Part shown: positions 31,583 to 41,659 of the stretch, one piece after another | Layout of the letters: each line of letters starts with the position of its first letter | Numbering within the stretch: the first letter of the stretch is position 1 | Assembly (NCBI RefSeq): GCF_037325665.1 | Contig: NC_090251.1 | Coordinates: forward strand, 19,723,248 to 19,787,247 | Length of the DNA stretch: 64,000 nucleotides | Direction: 5' to 3' | From: Littorina saxatilis | Lineage: Eukaryota > Mollusca > Gastropoda > Littorinimorpha > Littorinidae | Notes under the pieces: generated by a model | The model's database searches: none | Seen by the model: only the letters and a program-made list of their open reading frames with translations | Told to the model about the DNA's origin: nothing | Position numbers and translations under genes: made by a program

Positions 31583-33216
31583 AGCTACTCACAAAAAGTT
31601 AAGGATCACTTGCACACAAATTCATAACTTTCCAAATAAAAAAGCCAATGCGTTGGTATTTGACAAACGTTTAATTCAATGCTTTAGTGATAACGATACA
31701 ACATTTCCTTCACATTTCAAGCAATCGTTTGGTCTGTACATTTTATCAAAGTGTGTACGTATCAAAATTTAATTTCACAAAGTCGTTGAAATCACAAGAC
31801 ATGGCATTCAGATGCTCCCAAAAGTTCAGTAATGCGTGTAACCGCCCTGGCTGTTCTGGCACTCGACGCAGCGAGTCCTCATAGAGTTGACCAGGGTGGT
31901 GAAGATCCTCTGTGGAAGCGCCTGCCACTCAGCCTGCAGCATCTGGTAGAGGTGCTGGACATCCCTGGGAGGGGGGTGGTTGCTCCTCACTTTGCAATCC
32001 AACTCATCCCAGAGGTTCTCGATCGGGTTGAGATCGGGACTGCATGCTGGCCACTCCATTCTGTTGACTCCAGACTGCTGCAGGAAGTCGTTGACCACCC
32101 TTGCCCTGTGGGGGCGAGCGTTGTCATCCTGGTAGACAGCCTGCGGTCCCATCTGCTGCAGTGTAGGCACAGCCAGCGGTCGAAGGATCTCATCCCGGTA
32201 TCGGAGGCCAGTCAGGTTACCCTGTACATGAAACAAGGATGTTCTGTGGTAAAGGCTGAAGGCCCCCCAGACCATTACATAACCTCCACCAAAGGCCACC
32301 TTTTCTTGGACAGTGGCGTCAATGTAGCGTTCCCCTTGGCGCCTCCAGACCCTCAGTCGGTCGTCGTTGTGGTTCAGGGTGAAGCGTGATTCATCACTGA
32401 ACAGGACCTGGGACCATTGCTGACGTGTCCACCTCACGTGACGTCTGCAGAAGGCGCGGCGTGCTGCCCTATGGGCTGGAGTTAAGCGTGGCCGTACAGC
32501 TGGGCGATGAGAACGGAGGTTAAACCCATGAAAGTGATTCCGTATGGTCTGCTGGCTGATGTTGGTGTTAGTAGCCACCCTCAGCTGCCTTCGAATAATG
32601 TTGGAAGCGGCTGTTCTTGTTTGCATGGCTAGTCGTTCAATGAGACGATCTTCACGCGGAGTTGTCTTCTTTGGTCGCCCAGGTCTGCGTCTTTCCTGGA
32701 CCCTCCCAGTGGCTGTGAAACGTTTAATCAGTCTGACAATGACCGAGATGGACACGTGAAGTCGCCTGGCCACTTCTCGCTTGGGGACACCATCTTGGAA
32801 CCATGCAACAGCTCGTCCCCTCTCAAACTCGTTCAATTTTTGTCGTGGAGGCATTGTCAGATAATGCCTAATACTGGTGGTATGTCTTCTCAAAAAGCCA
32901 AGCAAGTGACAGCATCTCACACATAAACAGCAGTGCTTGCACGTGCATAATGGTTTTTCCATGTGGCTTGTGCAATGTGTTCGGGCTGAACGGTCCAAAA
33001 CAAGGTCCTTTTTCGCAAGTTTCCGCTTTTTCTTTTGCTACCAAGCTCAGTAGTAGAGAATCCCGTGCAATTTTCCCACTAACACAACATCGCCCACTTA
33101 CAGCTGAACAAGAATTCATAACAATTTGGTTTGACTGAGAAATAAATAACAGTAGCGAACTGATTTTATTGAGCACCTGTTTTCTCATAGTGATCCTTAA
33201 CTTTTTGTGAGTAGTG
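31583..33216 (-). mobile_element. Complete Tc1-family transposon
   Basis: A 1634-bp element with TA on both sides (31581-31582 and 33217-33218). The terminal inverted repeat CTACTCACAAAAAGTTAAGG-ATCACT is nearly perfect over about 26 bp. It encodes one open transposase. The 1.6-kb length is standard for the family. It inserted in a TATATATA run just left of tract B, so it postdates that sequence. Confidence 0.95.
31826..32854 (-). CDS. Tc1-like transposase (DD34E)
   Basis: 342 residues from MPPRQKLNEFERGRAVAWFQ; a further 48 codons upstream are open but start beyond the usual N-terminus. Two N-terminal helix-turn-helix units (residues about 1-110) are joined by a GRPKK basic linker. The catalytic domain shows FSDESRF, YQDDNARPH and PDLNPIENLWDEL, with exactly 34 residues between the second aspartate of DDN and the glutamate of IEN. 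All three acidic residues are present and the frame is uninterrupted, so it may be active. It cuts and pastes elements carrying its terminal repeats at TA targets (family knowledge). Confidence 0.94.
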   Translation of the reverse strand: MPPRQKLNEFERGRAVAWFQDGVPKREVARRLHVSISVIVRLIKRFTATGRVQERRRPGRPKKTTPREDRLIERLAMQTRTAASNIIRRQLRVATNTNISQQTIRNHFHGFNLRSHRPAVRPRLTPAHRAARRAFCRRHVRWTRQQWSQVLFSDESRFTLNHNDDRLRVWRRQGERYIDATVQEKVAFGGGYVMVWGAFSLYHRTSLFHVQGNLTGLRYRDEILRPLAVPTLQQMGPQAVYQDDNARPHRARVVNDFLQQSGVNRMEWPACSPDLNPIENLWDELDCKVRSNHPPPRDVQHLYQMLQAEWQALPQRIFTTLVNSMRTRCVECQNSQGGYTHY

Positions 33217-33231
33217 TATATAGATTGACGT

Positions 33232-36200
33232 TTCAACTTTTCTTCGAAAGTTACAAGCCATTGAGTGCACATTTTGGCACTTTTAGCAGCGCTTTCATTC
33301 TAAATTTATATATATGGTCAAGGCCATGGAGGTGACACCAATGAGTGTGACATGCAAGAACAAATTTCAATGTTATTACAAGCTGACAATTTCCTGACAA
33401 TCTACTAGGTATGGTCATGCTAAACTTCTACGAAAAATGTTTTCCACACTTGAGCCATCGTTTAGATGTATTTACAAAAATAATATCAATGTTCAAACAT
33501 AACATGACGCCATCACAATTTCAGATTCAGACAATTTAATGATCCAAGAACAAACAAAAAGAAATGTTGGTGGTGTTTCTTTATTGCTAGGCCACACATC
33601 CATCAATACAAACAAGATAAGCAGGTACGAATCTCTAATTGGGTCAAATACCTGAGCTTGAAATTGCTTTAACATAACATGACACCAAAACACTAAGTCA
33701 AAATGCAGCATGGAGTTCAAAGACAAAATACCATCAATACTAAGTCCAAAACAGAAAACATAGATAATGTTTGTGTGTCTCCAAAATATCGTAATGAAAA
33801 TACTAATTATAGTCATCAAATTAAATCAATAATAGAGCCATCCTTCACTGGATGCTGCGTAATACCCGAAAATGCCAAAAATTAAACCAAGATCATGCCC
33901 AAATCAATCATTTTGGCATTAAATAATATTAAAACATTGTTACATACATTATTTCCTTTTGCAAAAAAAAAAAAAGTGGATGTGTTACCTTGTCTTTAAA
34001 TGAGAGGGGAAAAAAGAAAAAGTAGCCATGCTTGAACATAACATGACGCCGTGACAAAAGATAAACTTACATCATCTGGAGCTATAGATGCAAATAAAAT
34101 ATCAAATTCAGTAGCCATTGTGTGCATAGCGTTGGTAGCTACATTGCACAGTTAACTGCATAGCCAAGTCACAACCTTAGAAAAAGTTATTCTGAAATTA
34201 AAACACTTAAACATAACTTGACGCCATGAAACATAACATGACGCTGTGACACAGTCTTTATCAGGCTAAAGTGGCAAAACCAAACATAATAAAAGAACAG
34301 GAGTACAGCTATCTACATGCAGTGATGGTAGGTAATTATTAGCCACCAAATAATCTGATGTGTAAACTTAATCTTTTATGTTTGCACAGAAAATATGCTG
34401 TTTGAGCATAACATGACGCCATGAAACATAACATGACACCGTGACAAAAGATAAAATTACATCCTCTGGAACTATGGGTGTAAGTAAGCCATCCAATTCA
34501 GATGCCATTGTGTGCACATATAAGGCTGCTACAGAGCTAAGTTCACTGAATAGGTGAGGGGCAACCTTAGAAAAAGTTTTTGTACCATGAAAAAATGCCC
34601 AAACATAACTTAAGACCATGTTCAAACCAATTAAAAGGAAAAAAAATGTATAGTCTACATTTACCTGTACAAAATGCCAGATAAAAAGGAAAGCTAGATG
34701 AAAATAGACTAAGAAACTATAAAAACGGAAAAAGTCACAAAAAGTTGCCCAAACATAACATGACATACCCTGACATTCATGCGTTGGTGTCATGTTATGT
34801 TGGACATGAATTCCCAACCACAAGTACAAAAAAACAAAACAAAACAAAACACTAACTAGAAGAAAAAAAACCTATGCATGCTTGGTCCGGACATGCAAAA
34901 AGATGTTGATGATCTAGAATAACAAAAATAACCTATCCAAACTTAACATTACACCGAGGGGTGTCTCAGAACCGGCAGAACCGGCGTCAAGTTATGTTCA
35001 AACAGATTATGGTGAAATTGTATAATGCATTTTTCCTACAGATTATATTTTTGTTGTGCTGGGCTGCATTGAAACAGATAATATCAATATTAAATTCTAC
35101 ATCTATTTTTCTTTACCAAAAATAAAATAAGTAAAAAACCGAGTGCCCAAACCTAACATTACACCAGCCGTGGCAGCAGAGATCGACTGTGCATAGCGTC
35201 AAGTTATGTTTGGACATAAAACTAGCACTCGGCGATCAGACACAATAAGGGTCTACAAGTTCAGACCCAATGATGATGTTAATTCCTAGTATTCAATCTG
35301 CCACAAAAATTAGTGTATGTTAGAAGACATTTAGTTGAACGAGTTTAAACATAACGCTGACGACCTCGGACTTGGTGTAAAGTTGCGTTTGATCTCCCGC
35401 ATCCCATAATATCAACCACGTATCTTGTAAATCGCAGTAAATGACTTTTAGGGGTACTTCACGAAGTGATTTCATGAAGGGATGCATCATTGATGGTTGA
35501 AAACGTACTTAGCTCTATCAAACCAAAAACGCAACAGTGACACCACATGATCGGCATGAATGCACATGACAAAGCAAAACTTGACAAATGTAGGAACGTA
35601 GGAAAGTGTTGATGAAAGCACAACTATTCAGACAGGATCTCTAGTTTTATCAGAGAAACAGAACTCAGCACTCGAAAGCCTAATGTGGTCATTACTTCAT
35701 ATTCTATCTATAATTTTGCTGGATTTGCAAAAACGCAACAAATGACGCCAAAATAAAAACCTTAGTTTTCGGCCTATCCTCGGCGTCCATCGCGCGCTTT
35801 GTCTTCAAATGGCGCAATATTCTAAATTGGAGTGGTTTTCACTTCCATGCCGGATTAATCTCCAAAATATGGAGTGAAAAATACACATTAATTGTTCTTT
35901 TTTTGTGTCCAAACGCAACGGTTTGTTGACACCATATCGCTTCCGCAAAATCAATGTAAATTTCTTGCTGCATCAGAGTTTAAAATGTTCGCTTGCTGAT
36001 TAATCCAAGAACTAAAACATAAAATCTTTCAGATTAGAGGTTAATCACGTGTGTTGGATGCGGATATTTCTTTCAAGTTAACATCGATCGCTATCACCCA
36101 AACATGACACCATGCGTTGCGTTTGAGCACGATTGATGACGCTCTATGTAAACAAGAAACGAACAAATATTTGACACGCACGTAACGTCAATAGGAATTG

Positions 36201-36611
36201 ATAACGTTTTAAGAATTGGAAATCAATAAATTGACTCTTGATTCGATCTTTTTATGGTGAAAAATGCCGTCTGAAGTGACACACAGGTATGTCTGTCACG
36301 TTTTTCTTCCACCACGATCGTTGATTTTTCATTAAAAAAAATTGTTTTTTAATGACAGAAAGCAAGTTTAACTCACTTTATGTCATCACACGAAGCTTTG
36401 ATTATATAAGAACAAGTGACAACAGTTTGATTTCATTAATTCTTTATCTTCAACCTTAGAATGGCAGTCAAAAATTGTCAGCTGGTGATTTCTGCACTCG
36501 AGCCACCTCCATGGCCTTGACCATATATATATATACAAATTTATAATGAGACCGCTGCTAAAAATGCCAAAATGTGCACTCGATCGCTTGTACTTTCGAA
36601 GAAAAGTTAAA
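33232..36611. mobile_element. Tract B: unclassified element with long inverted ends and phased boxes
   Basis: Terminal inverted repeats of about 105 bp (33232-33335 and 36504-36611), roughly 88% alike by eye, begin TTCAACTTTTCTTCGAAAG. A direct repeat TATAGAWTGACGT flanks them (33219-33231 and 36612-36624) and is a candidate 13-bp target duplication. Inside, the box AACATAACATGACGCC and its variants lie at 33498, 33673, 34037, 34212/34232, 34407/34427, 34604, 34754, 34942, 35152, 35350, 35530, 35734, 35914 and 36103 (position of the CATAAC/CGCAAC core). The steps are mostly 175-210 bp, with one of 150 and one double step. Additional inverted boxes lie close to several of them. No transposase frame was found. 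Units at 34034-34208 and 34424-34598 share spacer sequence; the others do not evidently. Confidence 0.8.
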
Positions 36612-36859
36612 TATAGAATGACGTCAAAAGCGAGAATGTAGTAAAAATTACATCATGAGCAAGGGAGGTCATCCTTTACTCTGTGTGTGTCTCCGCCGCT
36701 TACATTCCAACGTGGAATTTTGAAAGCAGGGAGCACACTAGAGGTAATGGAAGAGGTGGGGGGAGGGGGTAAGAATTAGATCTAGAGAGAACTCTTCACA
36801 GACAGCCTATTGGAGAGTCAAACACTGAACAAGAATAACCCGATGGAAGTTAACAATCT
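36612..36859. other. Short intron stretch, nothing recognised
   Basis: It includes the right flanking 13-bp repeat of tract B and a G-rich run (36753-36770). Confidence 0.5.
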
Positions 36860-37200
36860 CTAAGGATTGAGAACTCGCCAAAGTGCATTTAAGAACATTC
36901 TCATAGAGTGCTGAACCTGAAAAGGTCCGATTTTGTTCAGCCAAGACTTGCTACCGGTTTCGAGCTGAGAAGCTCTCATCAGGCAGTCTCTTGGCATAAA
37001 ACGGAGAAGAATTCTCAAACTTTTATGCAAAAGAGAAAACCACATTTCTGCGGTGGGCTCTCTGCATAAAAGAAAATCTTCATTTGATTCCCCTGTAACC
37101 ATCTGTGAAGAGTAAGAAAGAGATTTTGAAGTATCAGCAATTCGCTGTTGAGTTTTCAACCCTAAATGGCCTTAAGACAAGTTTTCCCACTCACCTTCAA
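36860..37200 (-). repeat. Retroelement 3' fragment with a hammerhead-like core
   Basis: On the minus strand CTGATGA (36976-36982), a 5-bp hairpin GAGCT-TCTC-AGCTC and GAAAC (36957-36961) occur in exactly the order of a hammerhead ribozyme core. The segment GCCAAGAGACTGC before it and TTGGC after it offer partial pairing. Penelope-like retroelements are known to carry such ribozymes. No reverse transcriptase or GIY-YIG coding was recognised. Confidence 0.45.
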
Positions 37201-37499
37201 ATGATCGTCCCATCGATCTTTCCTTGGAGAGTACAATCTCTGCATGTTTTCAACAGCTTCATAATATAATCCATAGAGAGAGGCATAGTTCAAATGTTCA
37301 CTTTGCTGTCACAATTTTAGAAGTAAAATTTAAAAAAAGTCGTGTAAAAGCATGTACATGTACATTCTGATCAATCTCCGTGTCCGTCAAAAAAGACACT
37401 GCCGAGACACACGTACTAAGCTGTTTTGAAAAAGTCCAGAATGTTTTTCTGACGCTGCTCAGAACTGGCACACTTCTCCACTGTACACTCCAATTTGGA
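37200..37499. other. Intron stretch, nothing recognised
   Basis: Ordinary sequence with no repeat or frame that I can name. Confidence 0.5.
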
Positions 37500-37949
37500 G
37501 ATCATATCCAAGTCACAGACATCGCTGCATTTTGCCTGCAAGTAGCGACGTAGGGTATTGGCAGCAACACGTGCTTCTGTGGCAGTTGGTGTTGGGAGCG
37601 GTCCTGGGTCAACACAGCGGCGGTGGCTGTTCCGTGCACCTCCCGCTGTTTGTTCAGAGTTCGCTCATCACGCGATGTGCACTTGTGTTTGTGTATTTTT
37701 GTCTTTGGAGACAATTATTGACATCAGTTCGTTGTAGCCTTGAGACTTTTAGAGACAAAACGGCTCTGGGGCAAGGAAAACGTGTTTGTTAAAAGAGGGG
37801 TTCGTTATGCAAATCAAATGAGTTCAAAAGGTTCGATGTAGCCGGAAAGTAACAAGTAAGAAATAGAAGGCTGTCTGCCGGGAAATCAATGGCAGTTTGT
37901 TAAAAGAGGGATTTCTTTATACCCAGGTTCGTTATAGCTGGATTCCGCT
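37500..37949 (-). mobile_element. Half of a pogo/Tigger-type MITE
   Basis: In reverse orientation it matches the left 450 bp of the element at 50300-51581. The end is GGTTCGTTATAGCTGGATTCCGCTG followed by TA at 37950-37951. Shared inner strings include AAAGAGGGGTTCGTTATGC and GGCTGTCTGCCGGGAAATC. The other end is missing. Confidence 0.8.
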
Positions 37950-38483
37950 GTATATATATATGTCATGACAATTTGAAGGCAACACAACCTAAAACTTCAT
38001 TTCCTTTAAAATGTGTGTGGAACATTCAGGTCTGTGTCATACACAGGTTGCAGCTTGGCATAAATGTTCATTATTAAGTGATGTCATAAAGTGACTAGTA
38101 GGCCCTACGTGCAATAACAGTTTATCTTTGTTTTTTCACAAACATTAATTAGCTTGATTTTACTCGCAGTTCAGTGTTTGAAAATAATGCTTTGTTGTGC
38201 AAGGGACAAAGCAGGATTACATTAGCAGACCTGTTTACCATTACGATTTGGGCGTATTTTGTACGCCAAATTATTATCGGTACGCAAATACGCGACACAC
38301 GCAAAAAATACGCATAAGAAAAAGTCTAGAATACGTTTTCCGGTGTTGGTGTGTTGATTACGGGATGGTACAACTGATACCGGTTTCGGTCGAAGGGAGA
38401 TAACCATGACAGCGAGTCTTCAGCTGTGGAAACCTTGTTCAGTTGTTGGCACGTGCGATCGTCTGGACAATCGTGGCAAAATG

Positions 38484-38900
38484 AAGCGGTAAAATGTGTC
38501 AGTTTCGGATGACTGTACCAAGTCTAAACAGCAGAAGCAGCAGATTTTCTTGGAGAAATATAAGAAAGAGCCAGGAATTGTGGAGTCTACTATGGGAAAA
38601 AGTCATGCACACTGCAAGTATTGTAAATCAGATTTCTCCGTTGCCCATGCTGGGAAATATGACATCAAACGACACTGCATTTCCAAAACTCACCTGGACA
38701 AGGTTGCTGCAAAGAAATCCGCTGAAAGCTGCCAAGGAATTATGAAGTTCATTCCCGCAAAGCAAATCCTGCCAGAAGAAAAGGCTGTAGTCCGTGCTGA
38801 AGCAATGTTTTCTGAGATGATTGTAAAAATGAACTTGCCACTGTCAACCGCAGATGTTATTTCACGAACTTCATCTTTTCATTATCAATCTGTTTGGAAG
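38484..38900 (+). pseudogene. hAT-like transposon N-terminal fragment (BED-type finger)
   Basis: The frame from MSVSDDCTKSKQQKQQIFLE includes HCKYCKSDFSVAHAGKYDIK followed by RHCISKTHLDKV, a C-x2-C...H-x-H zinc finger of the kind that opens many hAT-derived proteins. VRAEAMFSEMIVKMNLPLST and a change of register after TADVIS follow. About 140 residues remain and the catalytic core is absent. It lies 300 bp before p190RhoGAP exon 2, in its intron. Confidence 0.6.
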
Positions 38901-39193
38901 ACACTGGTTATTATGTTATAAACCGACAGAAAAATAAAATTGTTTTATCCCTGTTGTATTGGAAGGAGTTAAATTCTGAAGGTGTTCACAAGACATGCTA
39001 TTCTTACACAAACACGTTTGCACCCACGCGTACATTTTCCCTAGCCCATATGGCTTTGCTTGCAAAGTACACCAACTTTTTGAAAAATACACTCAACTTT
39101 TTGGGAAAGTACTCTTGCCTCGGGTTTAGGGTAAACAGGTCTGCATTAGGCTAATTACATGTTGCTAAGGATGGTTTCTTATGGTTGTTGCAG

Positions 39194-39473
39194 GTGGCGG
39201 ATAAATATCACAATGAGCATATTTCTGTGCTGAGTCAGAGTGATTTTGCTGGCCGTGTGATCAACAACGACCACTTCCTGTACTGGGGGGACGTGACCAA
39301 GACTGACGAAGGCAACAACTACACCTTCCATGTGGTGGAGCAGACAGAGTTCATTGATGACGTGTCCTTCCAGCCGTTCAAGACCGGACGCACCGAGCCT
39401 TACGCCAAGAGGTGCACCGCAGTCAAGGTGCAGTCTGCAGAGAAGCTCATGTATATCTGCAAAGATCAGCTAG
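39194..39473 (+). CDS. ARHGAP35: p190RhoGAP, coding exon 2
   Basis: The acceptor GTTGTTGCAG ends at 39193 and the donor GTAAGA starts at 39474. 93 codons plus one base read [37 protein letters not shown], then VVEQTEFIDDVSFQPF, KRCTAVKVQSAEKLMYIC and KDQLG. This is the continuation of the GTPase-like domain and matches vertebrate [26 protein letters not shown] and VEQTEFIDD closely. It enters in phase 0 and leaves in phase 1. Confidence 0.96.
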
Positions 39474-39492
39474 GTAAGATATTCGTGTCATT

Positions 39493-39534
39493 TTTGACTC
39501 ACATGCGAAGCAAAAGTGAGTCTATGTACTCACA
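39493..39534 (+). repeat. End fragment of the GACTCACATGC-type repeat
   Basis: TTGACTCACATGCGAAGCAAAAGTGAGTC and the next bases match the left end of the element at 49467. The rest of that element is absent here. Starts 20 bp after the exon 2 donor. Confidence 0.8.
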
Positions 39535-39539
39535 GTTTT

Positions 39540-40144
39540 ATTTTTATTTTGGGGGGACCTTCCATCACAAAGGATTATGTGTTCTGATATTATTACATGA
39601 TGATGGCCATTTGACCGGCCTTTTGCGCTCAATTCATTCAATCTTTTTTTGTTTGTTGTTGTTGTTGTCCTTACACCTGTTCCTTGTTCCGGTGTACTCT
39701 CACGCCGCCCCGTCCCTGCATTTGCTGCTCCATCCACATCTGAATTTCGTTCCGCTGCCAGACCTGTCGATTTTGCAGACCCTCCAGGGAGGGATGTCGG
39801 GTCGCTGCGGTAGGCTACCCTCGGAAATTGACACTGCACTTCTGCTGAGTCACTTCGACGGTGTTCAGTAGTGGGTCTGTCCCGAGCTAATGAACTCAGC
39901 CCACTACCTACTATGCCCCCTACTAACGACATTGACTGCTAAGTCGCGGAGCCAGACTCAGTGAGCGTCCCCTCCTGAGAGCAGACCGCCACCACGTCCC
40001 TCCGTCGACCCCCCAGAACGTCACACGTTGAAGACTGACAGCAGAAGTACTAATCAGGGAAGGATGGAACAGGAACAATGAGACCAAGGTCACCATGAGA
40101 GCTCCCGGTATGAAGGGCCACAAGAGCAAGGACATTTTATAATT
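39540..40144. other. Intron 2 sequence, unassigned
   Basis: Contains a GTT microsatellite (39652-39666). No family was recognised. It may be part of a retroposon related to the SINE that follows. Confidence 0.4.
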
Positions 40145-40513
40145 TTGGATGATTAATGAGATGAGGATGATTATAATGATGATGCTATGGATTTCCAATT
40201 TGGTTTGAGACTACGTGACAGGGCAGCACTCTACGCTTACTGTCATAATATTTCCTGGTGGCAACCAGGCCCGAGAACTGCCGCACCTGCGGTGTTGGTC
40301 AGGTAAACAGAACCTGAGCACCCTCAAAGTCGCATTCGTCAAGTGAATGACACTCAGCTGTGTGATTCCAGCCTTCCCATAGGAACCATAGCACTTCCAC
40401 TCTGGGTAGGAGCTGACCGTAGCCCAAAAAACCCACATGACCCTGATGGGATACGAACCCACGACCTCCCAGCCCGCAGCCCGATGTGCTAACCACTGCG
40501 CTACGGGGGCCGG
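40145..40513 (-). mobile_element. tRNA-derived SINE, second family
   Basis: On the minus strand it begins GGCCCCCGTAGCGCAGTGG (A box), then GGTTCGTATCCC (B box), a GGTTGCCACCAGGAAATATT body segment and a loose ATC/CAT-rich tail (40145-40190). The head is tRNA-like but diverged. It differs from the SINE at 1114-1497. No clear target duplication was found. It is in intron 2 of p190RhoGAP, antisense. Confidence 0.75.
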
Positions 40514-40648
40514 TAATTAATTCAATCTTGCCTCAATAAAGTTGACCCCAAAGTTGAGTTGTCATGTCAGTCAATTTCAGAAGTGAAAACTGGTACATGT
40601 ATCTTGTACTTAGATCTACTTGAAGAGTTTGGTGTTCTCTCATTCTAG

Positions 40649-40740
40649 GAATGGAGACAGACAGCTCCTATGAACAAAAAGTGATGCCTGAAGGACGCCT
40701 GACCATTGATGGGTTTCTCTGCTGCTTTGATGTCAGCCAG
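40649..40740 (+). CDS. ARHGAP35: p190RhoGAP, coding exon 3
   Basis: The acceptor TTCTCATTCTAG ends at 40648 and the donor GTGAGT starts at 40741. It completes the split glycine and reads [20 protein letters not shown] then [10 protein letters not shown], equivalent to vertebrate [29 protein letters not shown]. 92 nt, phase 1 in and phase 0 out. Short, but it fits exactly between exons 2 and 4. Confidence 0.94.
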
Positions 40741-40984
40741 GTGAGTGCTTATTGTGTAACTGTAAGATGTGTTCCCATGAATGAAGGTATAACCGACTAA
40801 TTTTTCAAATTCTTCATACAATGATTTTGTTTAGTCTACCCTATGGAACAATGTTTTTAAAGTAGCAATTCATTCAAGTAAAGAGAAATTATGGCTGTTC
40901 TGAATTTTTTGTATTTATTGCACCCCCAAAACAGTGTCTATTGCAAGAAAAAATATGTGTACCTTATAACAGCAAGTTACATCT

Positions 40985-41655
40985 ATATATATATACGACT
41001 TGTGTCTGTCTGTCTGTGTGTCTGTCTGTCTGTGTGTGTGTGTGTGTTCGCGATGCACGGCCAAAGTTCTCGATGGATCTGCTTCAAATTTGGTGGGCAT
41101 ATTCAGGTAGACCCCGGACACAACCTGGTCGGTGAGAATTTTCAACACGTGCTCTCAGTGCTGAACCGATTTTGGTTTTTCGGTTTCATCCATTCCCAGT
41201 AACTCTTCCTTATCTTCTCCAGTGGTTTGCGCGTTTATCTCCCTTCCTTCCAAGCAGCTTCAGATATTCCCGTTACTATTTTTAGAAGGTCACTGCACTG
41301 TCCAAAACGCGGCTTTCCTTGCATGTACCCGTAAGTTGTCCTCACTGTAAAAGTGCAAAGGTCGAATCTATTTATCGAAAAATCCACTGTCATCTATCTC
41401 TATATATTTATATAATAGATAGATATATACGGCTTCTGTGTGTGTGTGTGTGTGTGTGTAGGCAACACCTGTGGATTGTAGAGTTCTGTTTGTGATGGGG
41501 TCTGGCGGCTTTTGTCTCTCTGTATGTTCTGGCCTTCCTTTGTGTGGGCACAAACTGGTGGTTGAAAATGTTCAACACGTGCTCTAAGACGGCGAACCGC
41601 CATGCTGTCTGTCTCTGTCTCGCGATTCACCCGGCGAAGCCGGGTTTTCCTCTAG
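40985..41655 (+). mobile_element. Helitron-like element H6
   Basis: It starts TCTATATATATATACGACTT (40983 on). The first module is 41040-41300. The second head is at about 41410 (GATAGATATATACGGCTTCTG), followed by the GGCAACACCTGTGG module, then ACCCGGCGAAGCCGGGT (a clear hairpin), TTTCCT and CTAG at 41652-41655 before T. It is the most complete two-module copy. Confidence 0.8.
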
Positions 41656-41659
41656 TACT

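Noticed and set aside
38894-39154. Small plus-strand gene just before p190RhoGAP exon 2
   Set aside because: No conserved pattern. It is intron sequence next to a hAT fragment.
39522-39932. Minus-strand protein of 136 residues in intron 2
   Set aside because: Low-complexity composition, no domain, and no splice or start context.
40430-40513. tRNA gene on the minus strand
   Set aside because: A and B boxes are present but the sequence runs straight into a SINE body and the arms do not pair well.
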